64,000 nucleotides of DNA from Sinomonas sp. R1AF57. GTDB lineage: Bacteria > Actinomycetota > Actinomycetes > Actinomycetales > Micrococcaceae. Location: the NCBI RefSeq assembly GCF_002224485.1, contig NZ_CP022463.1, forward strand, positions 3,148,336 to 3,212,335, written 5' to 3'. Of this stretch, positions 41,901 through 50,895 are shown piece after piece; the stretch's first letter is position 1; each line of letters begins with the position of its first letter. A model generated the notes under the pieces. The model searched no databases, had not been told where the DNA came from, and worked only from the letters and a program-made list of their open reading frames with translations. Made by a program: the position numbers and the translations under genes.

Positions 41901-42458
41901 GGGGAAGAGCGCCTCGAGGGCGGACTTCGTGAAGCGGCGCCCCTGGCCCTCGCCCGCGAGGCCCTCCACGGCTTGGACGTCCAAGGGAGCCGAGTCGATG
42001 AGGTAGAAGCGGCCGAGGCTGGACTCAGTGCCGTTCTTTGGCAGGTCGAACAGGGCAGTGAGCGTGTGGCGGGTGCCGGCGGCGTTGTCGAACGTGAGGG
42101 CGACGGCGCTCCAGGTCGCCCCGGGCCGCTGGAACGCGCTCGTCTGGCCCTCGCCGACGGCCACGTCGCCGACCTTGCCCCGCATGTACGTGTAGGTGGT
42201 GCGGCGGTCCTCACTATGGCCCGTGCGGGCGGCAGCGGCCTCGTTCGAGCGCGGGCGCGCGTCGAAGACACGGGCGATCGCGTCGAACAGGGTCGACTTG
42301 CCCACGCCCGAGTTACCGGTGAGCATCGTGCCGCCCCGGTCGACGTGCATCGTGTGGGCCCCGTGGAAGGTGCCCCAGTTGACGACCTGGACGAGGGCGA
42401 GGCGGTACTGGCCCGGGTTGACCTCGGTGCCGAGCGGGAGCATGGCCGCGATGCTCAC
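38934..42458 (-). CDS. jetC: JetC/MksB-type SMC-like ATPase of a Wadjet (MksBEF) system
   Basis: 1174 residues. Walker [10 protein letters not shown] at residues 48-56 follows [19 protein letters not shown], typical of the condensin-like JetC. Two long coiled-coil arms (about 270-500 and 640-830) flank a central hinge-like region. The C-terminal head has the ABC signature [16 protein letters not shown] and Walker [15 protein letters not shown]. JetABC extrude DNA loops and let JetD cut small circular plasmids. The GTG overlaps the jetB stop (GTGA). A short [20 protein letters not shown] linker and an [11 protein letters not shown] insert are low-complexity. No jetD follows; the operon ends facing tetR. 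Confidence 0.9.
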   Translation of the reverse strand: MSIAAMLPLGTEVNPGQYRLALVQVVNWGTFHGAHTMHVDRGGTMLTGNSGVGKSTLFDAIARVFDARPRSNEAAAARTGHSEDRRTTYTYMRGKVGDVAVGEGQTSAFQRPGATWSAVALTFDNAAGTRHTLTALFDLPKNGTESSLGRFYLIDSAPLDVQAVEGLAGEGQGRRFTKSALEALFPDAQVFDVHKTFAERFRRLLGISSDQALPLLRVIQAGKGLGGSVNSFFRDQVLDPPATLAAADEVVEEFSNLMSIRARLEDVRLQRDQLAPVPALNSEHAAALEEAAGLRELAAEPFDAVRQAHAVTVQERLLAGIKASAQAKAAELAAERQRRDALAADLRSLEAEYNNAGGNQIATLEQARDNAAVGLRLRREVEEAARAGMRDAGLDLPFSAEGWAAAHQQAAEALDALEGDSAALKEARFEAFEAQATAKRALAEARAELAAMSSSKSLLPPSAVENRARIAQALGLAEEEMPFGGELVDLADGEERWRPAAERALRSLATTLLVPGRHFAAVTRWLDANPVRGALRAVDLSARVPGAELALAQVRDGDLLTKLQFRDAAASSASPASPASSGTPADPADDPAQYVRERIAADFAFPCVENPDELAGLERGLSLGGVVKRGRGTVEKDDRFAARADFVLGFDNGAKVELLASRVLELESALARAAEAAQASEDSHQGVARRIEALRRVAQDDRPWEELSSAVAEDELARIEDRLRDALAAQSDLEPLRAKVEAARAEHQASTEAAAVLGSEYCQLDSQLSSADRVLDAARSRLAAAPPSDAATGMLAPLFAEFGEPGDQHDLERIAAEVQAQLAARIHAAESRAQAAAERLTRIFEQFQRDWGSVVSADHGTSVAAADAFEDRYHQIVTEGLPAQESQFREFFAQRTHESFSTLLHLLDEERRGIAARILPLNSILAGVDFHEGSYLELDIRQTVPASAKQFKDAIVSALKARHAPSAVSAASVPASAPGTHDGAGSPGEDQLTIRYKTLEGLVKRLASQTPEDRRWRAEVLDTRAHVFISCKEHRVSRDAATGEPRDEVFVHADTGSMSGGERQRFTAFIMAAALSYQLGIAEQGFTSYGTVMMDEAFVLASEEFAGAGISALHEFGFQLLLAAPENVIDLSRYLGSVTEILRDKRTNRSGLIEGPAVPGGPASQANPVDIVLR

Positions 42459-43363
42459 AGGAAGGCCTCCTGCCCCTCGACGCCGAGGTCACCCCCAGTG
42501 GGCCCGAGGTCACCCCCAGTGGGCCCGAGGTCACCCCCAGTGGGCCCGAGGTCACCCCCAGTGACGCCGAGGTCACCTTCTTCCTCCGCCGAGGGTGCGG
42601 CGCCGTCGACGCCCAAGGCGAGCTGGCCGGCGTCGTGCGCGGGCACCGCATTCCGGACGGGCCCCGCGGCGGCGACCGCCTCGAGGTGGCGGGTCACGTC
42701 GCCGATGTTGTCGAACGGCAGCGCGAGCGGGAGGGCATTGGAGATGAGGTACGCGTCGTCGAGGGCGGTCGGGATGAGGAGCCGGCGCGCCTGCAGCTTG
42801 GCGACGGCGCGGGCCAAGGTGTCTGCATCGCGGAGGGCGTCCTGCTCCTCCGGGGGCTGGTAGTGGGCAACGACGTCGGCGAGCTCCTCCAGCGTGACCG
42901 TCGGCTCGGTCTGGGCGGTGGCGTGCCGGTCGAGGAGCAGGCGGAGCCGCAGCACCAGGATTGTCTCGACGCGGCTCAGGGCCCGCTGCTGGCGCAGGAC
43001 CGTCGCGCGCGACGCCGTCCCGAGCAGCTCGGGGTCGACGGGCCGGAGGACCGCGACCTTCCGCTCGTGGTCGATCTGCAGACGGAGGAAGAGCTCCGAC
43101 AGCCGCGACCGGAGGATCTCCTGGTGGTCCAGGAGCGTCGTCCAGGCCTTCTCGTCGCGGCCGCCGTCGAGGTAGGGGCCCTTGAGGAGCCTGACCAGGA
43201 CGTGGCGGACCCGGAGCGGGAGGGCTCCGGTGTCGCCGTCGTAGAGGGCCGATCCCGTGGAGTACGCGTGCTCTGGGGTGACCTCGGCGTCATACGGGGT
43301 GACCTCGGGCTCAGAAAGCGTGACCTCGGCGTCAGAGGCGGTGACCTCGGCGGTCGTGTCCAT
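42455..43363 (-). CDS. jetB: JetB/MksE-like subunit (DUF4194) with repeat-built termini
   Basis: 302 residues. The ATG directly follows the jetA stop, with GAGGAG inside the end of jetA. The kleisin-partner winged-helix core spans about residues 35-240: [49 protein letters not shown], and [14 protein letters not shown]. Both ends are simple repeats: seven-residue EVTxxxx units at the N-terminus and GDLGPTG units at the C-terminus, coded by the same 21-bp DNA unit in opposite orientations. In known systems JetB binds JetA and the JetC heads. Confidence 0.85.
   Translation of the reverse strand: MDTTAEVTASDAEVTLSEPEVTPYDAEVTPEHAYSTGSALYDGDTGALPLRVRHVLVRLLKGPYLDGGRDEKAWTTLLDHQEILRSRLSELFLRLQIDHERKVAVLRPVDPELLGTASRATVLRQQRALSRVETILVLRLRLLLDRHATAQTEPTVTLEELADVVAHYQPPEEQDALRDADTLARAVAKLQARRLLIPTALDDAYLISNALPLALPFDNIGDVTRHLEAVAAAGPVRNAVPAHDAGQLALGVDGAAPSAEEEGDLGVTGGDLGPTGGDLGPTGGDLGPTGGDLGVEGQEAFL
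42485..42580. repeat. 21-bp tandem repeat, jetB 3' end
   Basis: Three identical 21-base units starting GAGGTCACCCCCAG (42485, 42506, 42527), a variant unit (42548) and a partial one (42569). On the coding strand they read GDLGPTG. The same unit recurs in jetB 5' and twice in the phosphoribosyltransferase gene. Confidence 0.9.
43277..43352. repeat. 21-bp degenerate tandem repeat, jetB 5' end
   Basis: GGTGACCTCGG-type units start at 43277, 43298, 43319 and 43340, exactly 21 apart. On the coding (-) strand they read [14 protein letters not shown] and related heptads. Orientation is opposite to the array at the other end of the gene. Confidence 0.85.
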
Positions 43364-45004
43364 CTAGTTCTCCTCCTCGCGCGAAGGGCGGGTGATCGTC
43401 GCGTCCGGGACGTACGCGGAGCGCCGGGTTCCATCGACCTGGCCGAAGTCGAGCGCCACCCAGCCGGAACGGTCGAGGCGCACGCCCTCGTGGAGCAGGT
43501 GGCCGAGCAGGGCGCGGATCGAGTTGATGTGCTGTTCCTCGGGCGGGATCTGCTCCCACACCTCGGAGAGCCGGGCCTGTCCGCCGCCCGCTTCAAGCGC
43601 GACGGCGACCGCCTGCCTCAGCGTCGCCGCCCGCGCCTTCGCGGTGCGGGCCGACCGCGCCCGCTCCTGGCCGCCGAAGCTGATCGGCTCGGCGAGACGG
43701 GGCGGCGGGGCGAGCTCGTCGGGATCGAAGAGCTTGACCATGGACAGCGACTCGAACTCCGCGCCGAACAGCTCCGGCCCCGGCGCGAAACCGGACTCCT
43801 CCCGGGCATAGGGGAGCCGCCGGATCGCCTGCTCCGCACGCCGGATCGCATCACGGAGGCGGACGGACTGGCGGTAGTCGTCGCTCTGGACGTACGTGTT
43901 GAGGCTTTCGGAGAGCTTGCCGTAGATGCTCTGGATCTGCGAATGCGACTCCCGCAGCTCGATGACGAGGTGGCGGAGCGTCTCGCGCTCCTCGTGGCCG
44001 AGGCGGTCGGCGAAGTCGCGTGAGAGCACCTCGGCGATAGCGGAGCGGAACCGCAGCTGCTGTTCTGGGTCCTCGAGGAACGCAGTGAAGGACCGGAAGG
44101 TACGTCCCTCAGTCGAGGCGCGCAGCCGGCGGTCGGCCTCGAGGACCTGCGCCATCGTGGCGCCCTTCGTGAGGGACTCCTCGATGATCTGGTTGCGCAG
44201 CTGGCCTACGGAGTCCTCAAGCGTGGCGCGCATGCGCTTGAAGTCGGCAGGGAGGCCGGCTGCGAGGTCGAGGATGTTCTCGGCGGCCTCTAGCGCGGTG
44301 TCGCTGTCGAGGCCGCCGGTCTGCTCGCCCGCGCGCAGCTGGCGGACGAGTTCCCTCCGTTCCTCGATCTCCGCCTCGAGCGCCTCGATCCGCGCCGAGG
44401 TGTCCGGGTTGGTCTCCCGTGCGAGCTTCTCGACGTCGCCCAGGAGCGTCCCGAGGCGCGAGCCCGTGAGCGTGGAGCGGTCGGAGGAGAGGGACTCGAG
44501 GAACGCGAGAACGCGGGCCGTGGCCTCGGTGAGCTCGTACACGATCCGGCCACCCTGCGCCCGCCGCGTGAGGAAGCGCCGGCGGGTCCAGTCGTCGGCG
44601 ACAGCGCGGGCAGTCGCGGCACCGGCCGTGGGCGCCTGGCCGGCCGCGGCGTCGCGGGACCGCAGGTCCTCGAGGAACGCCCCGAGCTCGTCGTGGAACG
44701 CCTCGAGCTCCACCTGCGGCCGGTTGCGCGAGAAGGCAGTGTGCAGCGCGGCGATGGTCCACGGGGCCGAGCGCGTGAGCGCCCATGCCGGGCCGTGGTG
44801 GAGCGCCTCGAGTTCCGCGAGCCGCGCCAGCATGGACGACGGCGCCGCCCCACCCCTGGCGGCCGCCGCACCTCGGGCCCGTGGGGCTGGCGCGCCGGCC
44901 CGGGCTGCTGGAGCGGCGGCCCGGGCTGCTGGAGCGGCGTCCGGCCCGATCACGCGCTCGGGCACGCTTGCGCGAAGCGTCGACGGAGGCGTGGATTCGG
45001 GCAC
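43364..45004 (-). CDS. jetA: JetA/MksF-like kleisin subunit (DUF3375)
   Basis: 546 residues from GTG 45004. This start was chosen because minus-strand TAGACT (45013-45018) sits eight bases upstream, suggesting a leaderless message. ATG 44833 (MLARLAELEALHHG) would give 489 residues, nearer the family length, since residues 1-57 are Ala/Pro/Arg-rich. DUF3375 features: HHGPAWALTRSAPWTIAAL, RRRFLTRRAQGGRIVYELTE, EGRTFRSFTAFLEDPEQQ and VRLDRSGWVALDFGQVDG. A coiled coil lies around 200-260. JetA is the kleisin that bridges JetC heads. First gene of the operon. Confidence 0.85.
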   Translation of the reverse strand: MPESTPPSTLRASVPERVIGPDAAPAARAAAPAARAGAPAPRARGAAAARGGAAPSSMLARLAELEALHHGPAWALTRSAPWTIAALHTAFSRNRPQVELEAFHDELGAFLEDLRSRDAAAGQAPTAGAATARAVADDWTRRRFLTRRAQGGRIVYELTEATARVLAFLESLSSDRSTLTGSRLGTLLGDVEKLARETNPDTSARIEALEAEIEERRELVRQLRAGEQTGGLDSDTALEAAENILDLAAGLPADFKRMRATLEDSVGQLRNQIIEESLTKGATMAQVLEADRRLRASTEGRTFRSFTAFLEDPEQQLRFRSAIAEVLSRDFADRLGHEERETLRHLVIELRESHSQIQSIYGKLSESLNTYVQSDDYRQSVRLRDAIRRAEQAIRRLPYAREESGFAPGPELFGAEFESLSMVKLFDPDELAPPPRLAEPISFGGQERARSARTAKARAATLRQAVAVALEAGGGQARLSEVWEQIPPEEQHINSIRALLGHLLHEGVRLDRSGWVALDFGQVDGTRRSAYVPDATITRPSREEEN

Positions 45005-45252
45005 GGCAGACCAGTCTAGCGACACCGGTCCGGCCGTCCTGCGCCGGCAGCCCACTGCGGGAACCCCGGGCCGCCCTTCCCCGTTGAACCGGCAGAAGCT
45101 GCCCGGACCCCGGCGGGGTTCGAGAACTGTCGGCGCCCCGCGACATAATGGCCGTGGCTGGTTGGGGGAACCGCCCCTGGCCCGTCGGCAGCGCCAACGC
45201 TGGATGCCGCCCGGCACCCCGGGCCTTGAACAAGGAGCTCTGTACCCAAGCG
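45005..45252. promoter_or_regulatory. Divergent control region between the jet and ter operons
   Basis: Leftward: TAGACT at 45013-45018 (minus strand), eight bases before the jetA GTG. Rightward: GACATAAT at 45142-45149 is a -10-like box with no strong -35; about 100 untranslated bases follow, ending with AAGGAG at 45232-45237. A GAACCCC/GGGGTTC inverted repeat (near 45061 and 45114) lies between the two. Joint control of both operons is possible but not shown. Confidence 0.45.
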
Positions 45253-46362
45253 GTGTTTCTGAGAACCTTCGGGTGGTCGTTCGGCGTGAGCCTCGTCGCC
45301 CTGGCCGTCGCATTCCTCTATGGCGGGCCCCAAGCGCTGTTCCTCGCGCTCGTGCTCGGCATCCTCGAGGTGAGCCTGAGCTTCGACAACGCGGTGGTCA
45401 ACGCCCGCATCCTCGAGCGCATGAACCCGTTCTGGCAGAAGATGTTCCTCACCGTGGGCATCGTCATCGCCGTGTTCGGCATGCGCGTGCTCTTCCCGCT
45501 GCTCATCGTGGGCCTCACGGCCCAGCTCAACCCCGTGGAGGCTGTCCAGCTCGCGCTGGCCAAGGGCCCGATCGAGGAGCCCGGCACCTACGCGTACATC
45601 CTCCACCACGCCCACCCGCAGATCGCGGCGTTCGGCGGCCTCTTCCTGCTCATGATCTTCCTCGACTTCTTCTTCGAGGAACGGGACATCAAGTGGCTGC
45701 ACTGGCTCGAGATGCCCCTCGCCAAGGTAGGCCGGATGAACGGCGCGTCCCTCGTCGTGGGCCTCATCGCCCTCGCGGTGATCGGTCAGCTCTCCGGTCC
45801 CGGACTGCAGGGCGCGGTCCTCATGTCGGGCATCTTCGGCATGGTCGCCTACTTCCTGGTCAAGGGCCTCGGCGAGCTCTTCGACGTCGACGACAGCGGC
45901 GAGATCGATGCGGCGGACATCCCAGCAGTCGCCGGCGGCACCCATGCGAGAGTCCCCAACCGGGTCGTCCAGGTCTCGGGCAAGGCCGCGTTCATGCTTT
46001 TCCTGTACCTCGAGATGATCGACGCGTCGTTCTCGTTCGACGGCGTCATCGGCGCCTTCGCCATCACCTCCGACCCGATCATCATCGCCCTCGGCCTCGG
46101 CCTCATCGGCGCCATGTTCGTCCGCTCGCTCACGGTCTACCTCGTCCGTCAGGGCACCCTCGACGAGTACGAGTACCTCGACCACGGGGCGCACTGGGCG
46201 ATCGGCGCCCTCGCGATCATCCTCCTGATCACGATCGGCATCGAGGTCAACGAGGTCGTCACCGGCCTCGTTGGCGTCTTCTTCATCGCGGCAGCGTTCA
46301 TCGCCTCCGTCCGCCGGAACCGCCGCAGGGCCCGCGAGCCGGAACCCGCGGCCACAGCCTGA
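45253..46362 (+). CDS. TerC-like integral membrane protein (DUF475 branch)
   Basis: 369 residues from GTG 45253 (VFLRTFGWSF, the usual family start); AAGGAG is 15 bases upstream, rather far. About nine membrane spans. TerC-type acidic motifs within spans: EVSLSFDNAVVNA and EMIDASFSFDGVIGAFA, which have paired Asp/Asn in membrane segments and are thought to contact metal ions. FFEERDIKWLHWLE and LFDVDDSGEIDAADIP are cytoplasmic loops, the latter EF-hand-like. TerC proteins form membrane complexes with TerD-type proteins and are tied to metal export and secreted metalloprotein loading. First gene of the first ter operon. Confidence 0.88.
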   Translation: MFLRTFGWSFGVSLVALAVAFLYGGPQALFLALVLGILEVSLSFDNAVVNARILERMNPFWQKMFLTVGIVIAVFGMRVLFPLLIVGLTAQLNPVEAVQLALAKGPIEEPGTYAYILHHAHPQIAAFGGLFLLMIFLDFFFEERDIKWLHWLEMPLAKVGRMNGASLVVGLIALAVIGQLSGPGLQGAVLMSGIFGMVAYFLVKGLGELFDVDDSGEIDAADIPAVAGGTHARVPNRVVQVSGKAAFMLFLYLEMIDASFSFDGVIGAFAITSDPIIIALGLGLIGAMFVRSLTVYLVRQGTLDEYEYLDHGAHWAIGALAIILLITIGIEVNEVVTGLVGVFFIAAAFIASVRRNRRRAREPEPAATA

Positions 46363-46405
46363 GACACCAACCACTACCGAGAAGAACGACGACAAGGAGC
46401 GCATT

Positions 46406-47008
46406 GTGGGACTGAGCCTGCAGAAGGGCCAAGGGCTCTCGCTGACCAAGCAGGACGGCTCGAGCATGACCCAGGTCCGCATGGGCCTCGGGTGGGACGC
46501 CGTCCAGCAGCCCAAGAAGGGCGGCCTGTTCGGGAGCCTGTTCGGGGGCGGGGAAGCCGAGATCGACCTCGATGCCTCGGCCATCCTGTACAACGCCGGG
46601 CGTCAGGCCCTCGACACGGTGTTCTTCAACCAGCTCGCCAGCAAGGACGGCTCGATCCGCCACACGGGCGACAACCTCACGGGCGCCGGCGAGGGCGACG
46701 ACGAGACGATCATGGTCAACCTGCCCAGCGTCAACGGCGTGGTGGAGCACATCGTCTTCGTCATCACCAGCTACTCGCAGCAGACCTTCGACCGCGTCCA
46801 GAACGCGTTCTGCCGGGTGGTCGACGACTCGGTGCCCGGCAGCCCCGAGGTCGCACGGTACACGCTCACCGAACAGGGCCCGTCGACGGGGATGATCATG
46901 GCCAAGCTGTCCCGTGAGGGTGCAGGCTGGAAGTTCACGGCGATCGGCCAGCCGGCGAACGGCCGCACAGTCGGCGACCTCGTCGGCCCCGCGGCCGCCG
47001 TCCTCTGA
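46406..47008 (+). CDS. TerD-domain protein 1 (insert-bearing)
   Basis: 200 residues from GTG 46406, six bases after AAGGAG. TerD beta-sandwich with the Ca-binding patches [13 protein letters not shown] and [17 protein letters not shown]. An extra [14 protein letters not shown] loop sits between strands 2 and 3; the unknown protein at 50896 starts with a similar FFGSLFGG. Otherwise it follows the family: [16 protein letters not shown]. TerD proteins bind calcium and scaffold the Ter membrane complex. Confidence 0.9.
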   Translation: MGLSLQKGQGLSLTKQDGSSMTQVRMGLGWDAVQQPKKGGLFGSLFGGGEAEIDLDASAILYNAGRQALDTVFFNQLASKDGSIRHTGDNLTGAGEGDDETIMVNLPSVNGVVEHIVFVITSYSQQTFDRVQNAFCRVVDDSVPGSPEVARYTLTEQGPSTGMIMAKLSREGAGWKFTAIGQPANGRTVGDLVGPAAAVL

Positions 47009-47036
47009 CCGCCACCACAGTCCGCGAAGGAGCATC

Positions 47037-47618
47037 ATGGCAAGCCTGTCCCTGAGCAAGGGAAGCAACCTGTCCCTCACCAAGGCGGACCCCGGCCTGA
47101 CCCGCGCCATGGTGGGTCTCGGCTGGGACCCCCGCACGACGGCGGGCGAGGCCTTCGACCTCGACGCCTCGGCCCTGCTCGTCACGGCCAGGGGCAAGGT
47201 GCGCAGCAACGACGACTTCATCTTCTACAACCAGCTCACCGCCGCCGACGGCTCGGTGGTCCACCAGGGCGACAACCGCACGGGCGTGGGCGAGGGAGAT
47301 GACGAGCAGATCCTCATCGACCTCTCCAAGGTCGCAGCGGACATCGAGAAGGTGGTCATCGTCGTCTCCATCGACCAGGCCGAAGCCCGCCGGCAGAACT
47401 TCGGCATGGTCCGCGGCGCCTTCTGCCGCGTGGTGAACGACGAGACCGGCGACGAGGTGGTCCGCTACGACCTCACGGAAGACGCTGCCTCGGAGACCTG
47501 CATGATCTTCTCGGAGATCTACCGGCACGGCAGTGAATGGAAGTTCCGGGCGGTCGGCCAGGGCTACGCCACCGGCCTGCGCGGCGTCGCGACCGACTTC
47601 GGCATCGTCCTCGACTGA
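47037..47618 (+). CDS. terD: TerD-domain protein 2
   Basis: 193 residues, ATG 47037 after GAAGGAG. This is a canonical Ter[57 protein letters not shown] and [13 protein letters not shown]. The acidic DLDAS and GDNRTGxGEGDDE clusters form the two calcium sites known for the family. It is very similar to the following gene along its length, showing tandem duplication. Same operon as TerC and TelA. Likely peripheral to the membrane on the inside. Confidence 0.93.
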   Translation: MASLSLSKGSNLSLTKADPGLTRAMVGLGWDPRTTAGEAFDLDASALLVTARGKVRSNDDFIFYNQLTAADGSVVHQGDNRTGVGEGDDEQILIDLSKVAADIEKVVIVVSIDQAEARRQNFGMVRGAFCRVVNDETGDEVVRYDLTEDAASETCMIFSEIYRHGSEWKFRAVGQGYATGLRGVATDFGIVLD

Positions 47619-47665
47619 CCCGCGCCGAGAGCGCGGCCCAAGACCAACAGCAAAGGAGCACCGAC

Positions 47666-48247
47666 ATGGCCGGACTGACCCTCTCCAAGGGCGGCAACCT
47701 CTCCCTCACCAAGACCGACCCGGGCCTGACGAACGCGATCGTCGGCCTCGGCTGGGACCCGCGCACGACCACTGGCGACGCCTTCGACCTCGACGCCTCC
47801 GCGCTGATGCTGGGGGCCAACGGAAAGGTCCGGTCGGACGCCGACTTCATCTTCTACAACCAGAAGGACTCGGCCGACGGATCGGTCTCACACCTCGGGG
47901 ACAACCGCACGGGCGAGGGCGGCGGAGACGACGAGCAGATCAAGGTCCACCTCGCGAACGTCCCTGCCGACGTCGAGCGGATCGTCGTCGTCGTGAGCAT
48001 CGACCAGGCCGAGTCGCGCCGGCAGAACTTCGGCATGGTCCGGGGCGCGTACTGCCGGATCGTCAACGCCGGCACGGACACCGAGGTGGTCCGCTACGAC
48101 CTCTCCGAGGATGCGGCAGCCGAGACCTGCATGATCTTCGCCGAGCTGTACCGCCACTCGGGCGAGTGGAAGTTCAAGGCCGTCGGCCAGGGCTACGCGA
48201 GCGGTCTCGCCGGCGTGGCGACCGACTTCGGCGTCAACCTCGGCTGA
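47666..48247 (+). CDS. TerD-domain protein 3
   Basis: 193 residues, ATG 47666 after AAAGGAG. Near-duplicate of the preceding Ter[54 protein letters not shown]. One acidic residue of the second site differs (GEGGGDDE against GVGEGDDE). Both copies keep the calcium-binding acidic clusters. Spacers before the three TerD and TelA genes are all 28-52 bases and begin with similar DNA, consistent with duplication of gene plus leader. Confidence 0.93.
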   Translation: MAGLTLSKGGNLSLTKTDPGLTNAIVGLGWDPRTTTGDAFDLDASALMLGANGKVRSDADFIFYNQKDSADGSVSHLGDNRTGEGGGDDEQIKVHLANVPADVERIVVVVSIDQAESRRQNFGMVRGAYCRIVNAGTDTEVVRYDLSEDAAAETCMIFAELYRHSGEWKFKAVGQGYASGLAGVATDFGVNLG

Positions 48248-48297
48248 CGCGGGCACCGGCCGCACGAGCACCGCAGACCACTACGAAGGAGCACGCG

Positions 48298-49503
48298 ATG
48301 TCCATCTCCCTGACCCCTCCGGATCCCACCGAGACGCAGGCCGCCCTCGTCCTGCAGGCACCCGAGCCGGCGCCTGTCATCAAGGAGGAGGAAGCTCCCG
48401 GCATGGTGCCGGTTCCGACCGAGCGCCAGACCGAGATCGCCTCGCAGGCGAAGGCGTTCGTGGCCGAGATCGCGGCGATGGACTCGCGGAGCCCTGACTT
48501 CCAGCAGAAGGTCGAGGGCCTCAACAGGTTCGCGGGCCGCGAGATGGTCGCGTCGTCGGACGCCTCGAACCGCCTCCTCGAGCGCTCGACCACGTCCATG
48601 GCGAGCGCGAAGAAGACCGGCAACAGCGCCCAGATGTATGTCGCGTCGACGCTCGGGGAGCTCCGCTCCACGGTCGAGGACCTCACCCCGAACCAGTCGG
48701 ACCTCAGCGTCGGCCGGAAGATCCTCGGCGTGATCCCCGGCGGGAACAAGCTGGCCAAGTACTTCCAGCGCTACGAGTCCGCGCAGACCCAGCTGGACAA
48801 GATCATCAAGTCGCTCATGGCGGGCCAGGACGAGCTCATGAAGGACAACGCGTCCTTGGCGCAGGAGAAGACGCGGCTGTGGGAGACCATGCAGCAGCTC
48901 TCCGAGTACGCCGTCTTCGCCCAGGAGCTCGACAAGGCCACCGTCGAGAAGATCGACGAGGTGCGCCGCGGCGGGCAGGCGGAGCACGCCCAGCAGCTCG
49001 AGTCGGACGTCCTGTTCCCGGTGCGCCAGCGTCGCCAGGACATCCTGACCCAGCTCGCGGTGTCCGTGCAGGGCTACCTCGCAATCGACATGATCCGGAA
49101 GAACAACAACGAGCTCATCAAGGGCGTCGACCGCGCACGCACGACGACGATCAGCGCCCTCCGCACGGCAGTGATCGTCGCGCAGGCGCTGGCCAACCAG
49201 AAGCTCGTGCTCGACCAGATCGATGCGATCAACACGACGACGAACAACATGATCCTGCGCACCTCCGAGATGCTGAAGGACCAGACCGGGCGCATCCACC
49301 AGCAGGCGGCCAGCTCCGGCGTCTCCGTCCAGACCCTCGAGAAGGCCTTCGCGAACATCTACGAGACGATGGACGCCATCGACACCTTCCGGTCGCAGGC
49401 CGCGAAGAGCATGGAGGGCACGGTGCACGCCCTCGAGGAAGGTCTGGAGAGGTCCCGCCCGTACATCGAGAGGGTGCGCCGGCAGGAGGGCAACGCGAGC
49501 TGA
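48298..49503 (+). CDS. telA: Toxic anion resistance protein TelA/KlaA family
   Basis: 401 residues, ATG 48298 after GAAGGAG. Nearly all helical. Family landmarks: VGRKILGVIPGGNKLAKYF, YESAQTQLDKIIKSLMAGQDEL, LWETMQQLSEYAVFAQELD, VLFPVRQRRQDILTQLAV and GYLAIDMIRKNNNELIKGVD. TelA proteins accompany TerD/TerC genes and give resistance to tellurite and cell-envelope agents; their biochemical role is unsettled. Last gene of the first ter operon, followed by a shared hairpin. Confidence 0.92.
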   Translation: MSISLTPPDPTETQAALVLQAPEPAPVIKEEEAPGMVPVPTERQTEIASQAKAFVAEIAAMDSRSPDFQQKVEGLNRFAGREMVASSDASNRLLERSTTSMASAKKTGNSAQMYVASTLGELRSTVEDLTPNQSDLSVGRKILGVIPGGNKLAKYFQRYESAQTQLDKIIKSLMAGQDELMKDNASLAQEKTRLWETMQQLSEYAVFAQELDKATVEKIDEVRRGGQAEHAQQLESDVLFPVRQRRQDILTQLAVSVQGYLAIDMIRKNNNELIKGVDRARTTTISALRTAVIVAQALANQKLVLDQIDAINTTTNNMILRTSEMLKDQTGRIHQQAASSGVSVQTLEKAFANIYETMDAIDTFRSQAAKSMEGTVHALEEGLERSRPYIERVRRQEGNAS

Positions 49504-49542
49504 CGCCGCGCTCGCGACGGTTTCCCCCTCGCTGCTGACTTC

Positions 49543-49570
49543 CCCGGCGGGCGTCGCCGGCTCCGCCGGG
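49543..49570. terminator. Hairpin between convergent telA and the acidic-protein gene
   Basis: CCCGGCGG (49543-49550) pairs with CCGCCGGG (49563-49570) around a 12-base loop; flanking TTC and GAA extend it with one bulged C. It lies between the stops of two convergent genes. Confidence 0.6.
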
Positions 49571-49574
49571 AAGG

Positions 49575-50777
49575 TCAGGTCTCGTCGAGCTCCCGCGCTT
49601 CGAAGTCCTCGTCCACGAGTCCGAGCTCCTCTTCGGTCATGAGGGCGTCGTAGACGGCGTCGAGGGCTGCGACCGGAACCGCGACCATGCCGTCCGAGGT
49701 GTCGAGGAGCCCGAGCGCTTCGAGTTCGCGGATCTCGGAGAGAAGGGCTTCACCGAGGCCCTTGAGCCGTTCGGCAGCGTCCGGGCCCAGCTCCTCCTCG
49801 ACGTCGAGGTCGTCCCCGGACTCCGTGCCGAGCGAGGCGACGTCCTCAAGGGGGAACGGCTCCTGGTGGAGGCCCGCGTTGAGGATCGTCGCGAGCACGG
49901 CCCCGGTCTCCCCTTCGAGGGTCCCGGGCGCCCCGTCGGAGCAGGCGGCGGCGACAATCTCCGTGGCGAGGAACTGCGCCTCGAGGTGCCCCATCGCGTC
50001 GTCGCCTCCGAGGTCCGCGGCGCCCTCGCCGGGGCGGGCCGACCCCTCGTCGAGCTCCACGAGCTCCGCGGCGAGCATGGCCTGCCACACACGGAGCGCG
50101 CGCTCCTCCGACCCGATCGGGCCGGCCACCTCCGTGAGCGCAGCCGTGGGAAGCGAGCCATCGGCGTCGACCTCGCGGCCCTCCCCGAGCCACTCGAGGA
50201 GCTGGCGCGCGTGGCGCACGAACGGCGAATCGGTCGCGAAGGCTCTGGACTCCTCATCGGTGGCCTCGGGAAGGCCGGCCAGCGGACTGGCGTCGACAAT
50301 CCCGCCAAGCCGCTCGGCCTGGGCGTCGAGCTGCTCGGCGACGTCCTCGAGCTCCTCCGCGGTGCCCACCCACCGGCCTGTCTCCTCGAGGAAGCTCAGC
50401 CAGTCGACGAGGGTCCCCACCACATAGCGCTGGTCCTCGATGGCCTCGTCCTCATCGGCCCCCTCGGCCTCGGCCAAGGTCGCGGCGTCCTCGATGTACG
50501 GCTCGAGGTAGGTCTCCAAGCTCCGGGGATCCATGCGGAACGAGGTCGGCGTCGCGAGATCGGCGTGGATGATGGTCAGGAATCCCTTGACCACGTTGAG
50601 CTGCTGGGCCGCGAAGGCTGCCATGTCGGGCTCGCCCCCGGTGGCCCAGGCAATGTACTCGGGCGTGACGGAGTCCACGAGCAGTGCGACGTTCCGGGCC
50701 CGCCGCTGGACCACATTGGGCGCGACCGCCTGCTTTGGGCGGGTGTTCTTCGGCTTGCGGGTGCGGCTCTTCGGCAT
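49575..50777 (-). CDS. Acidic protein of unknown function inside the Ter island
   Basis: 400 residues, not recognised. It begins with a basic stretch (PKSRTRKPKNTRPKQ), then is strongly acidic with runs such as EAEGADEDEAIEDQ. It looks helical, with no membrane span and no cysteine pattern. Landmarks: ALLVDSVTPEYIAWATGG, NVVKGFLTIIHADLATPTSF, YVVGTLVDWLSFLEETGRW and FVRHARQLLEWLGEG. It is transcribed against both ter operons and its promoter faces the second one. The position suggests a role in the same response. A nucleic-acid-mimic or scaffold function would fit the charge pattern but is a guess. Confidence 0.75.
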   Translation of the reverse strand: MPKSRTRKPKNTRPKQAVAPNVVQRRARNVALLVDSVTPEYIAWATGGEPDMAAFAAQQLNVVKGFLTIIHADLATPTSFRMDPRSLETYLEPYIEDAATLAEAEGADEDEAIEDQRYVVGTLVDWLSFLEETGRWVGTAEELEDVAEQLDAQAERLGGIVDASPLAGLPEATDEESRAFATDSPFVRHARQLLEWLGEGREVDADGSLPTAALTEVAGPIGSEERALRVWQAMLAAELVELDEGSARPGEGAADLGGDDAMGHLEAQFLATEIVAAACSDGAPGTLEGETGAVLATILNAGLHQEPFPLEDVASLGTESGDDLDVEEELGPDAAERLKGLGEALLSEIRELEALGLLDTSDGMVAVPVAALDAVYDALMTEEELGLVDEDFEARELDET

Positions 50778-50860
50778 GACACGAGCGTACGTCCCGACCG
50801 CGCCGCAACACAGTGCCGCGCCCTACGGGCACCCCCCCGGGCGGAGGCTGGGAGCGGGCT

Positions 50861-50889
50861 GCAAGGCTGTCGGCGCCAGACGCTACGCT
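50861..50889 (+). promoter_or_regulatory. Probable leaderless promoter of the second ter operon
   Basis: TACGCT (50884-50889) lies six bases before the ATG at 50896, so the message would start at or near the start codon. GCAAGG (50861-50866), 17 bases upstream, is a weak -35 match. No ribosome site is present before this first gene. Confidence 0.45.
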
Positions 50890-50895
50890 GATCCC

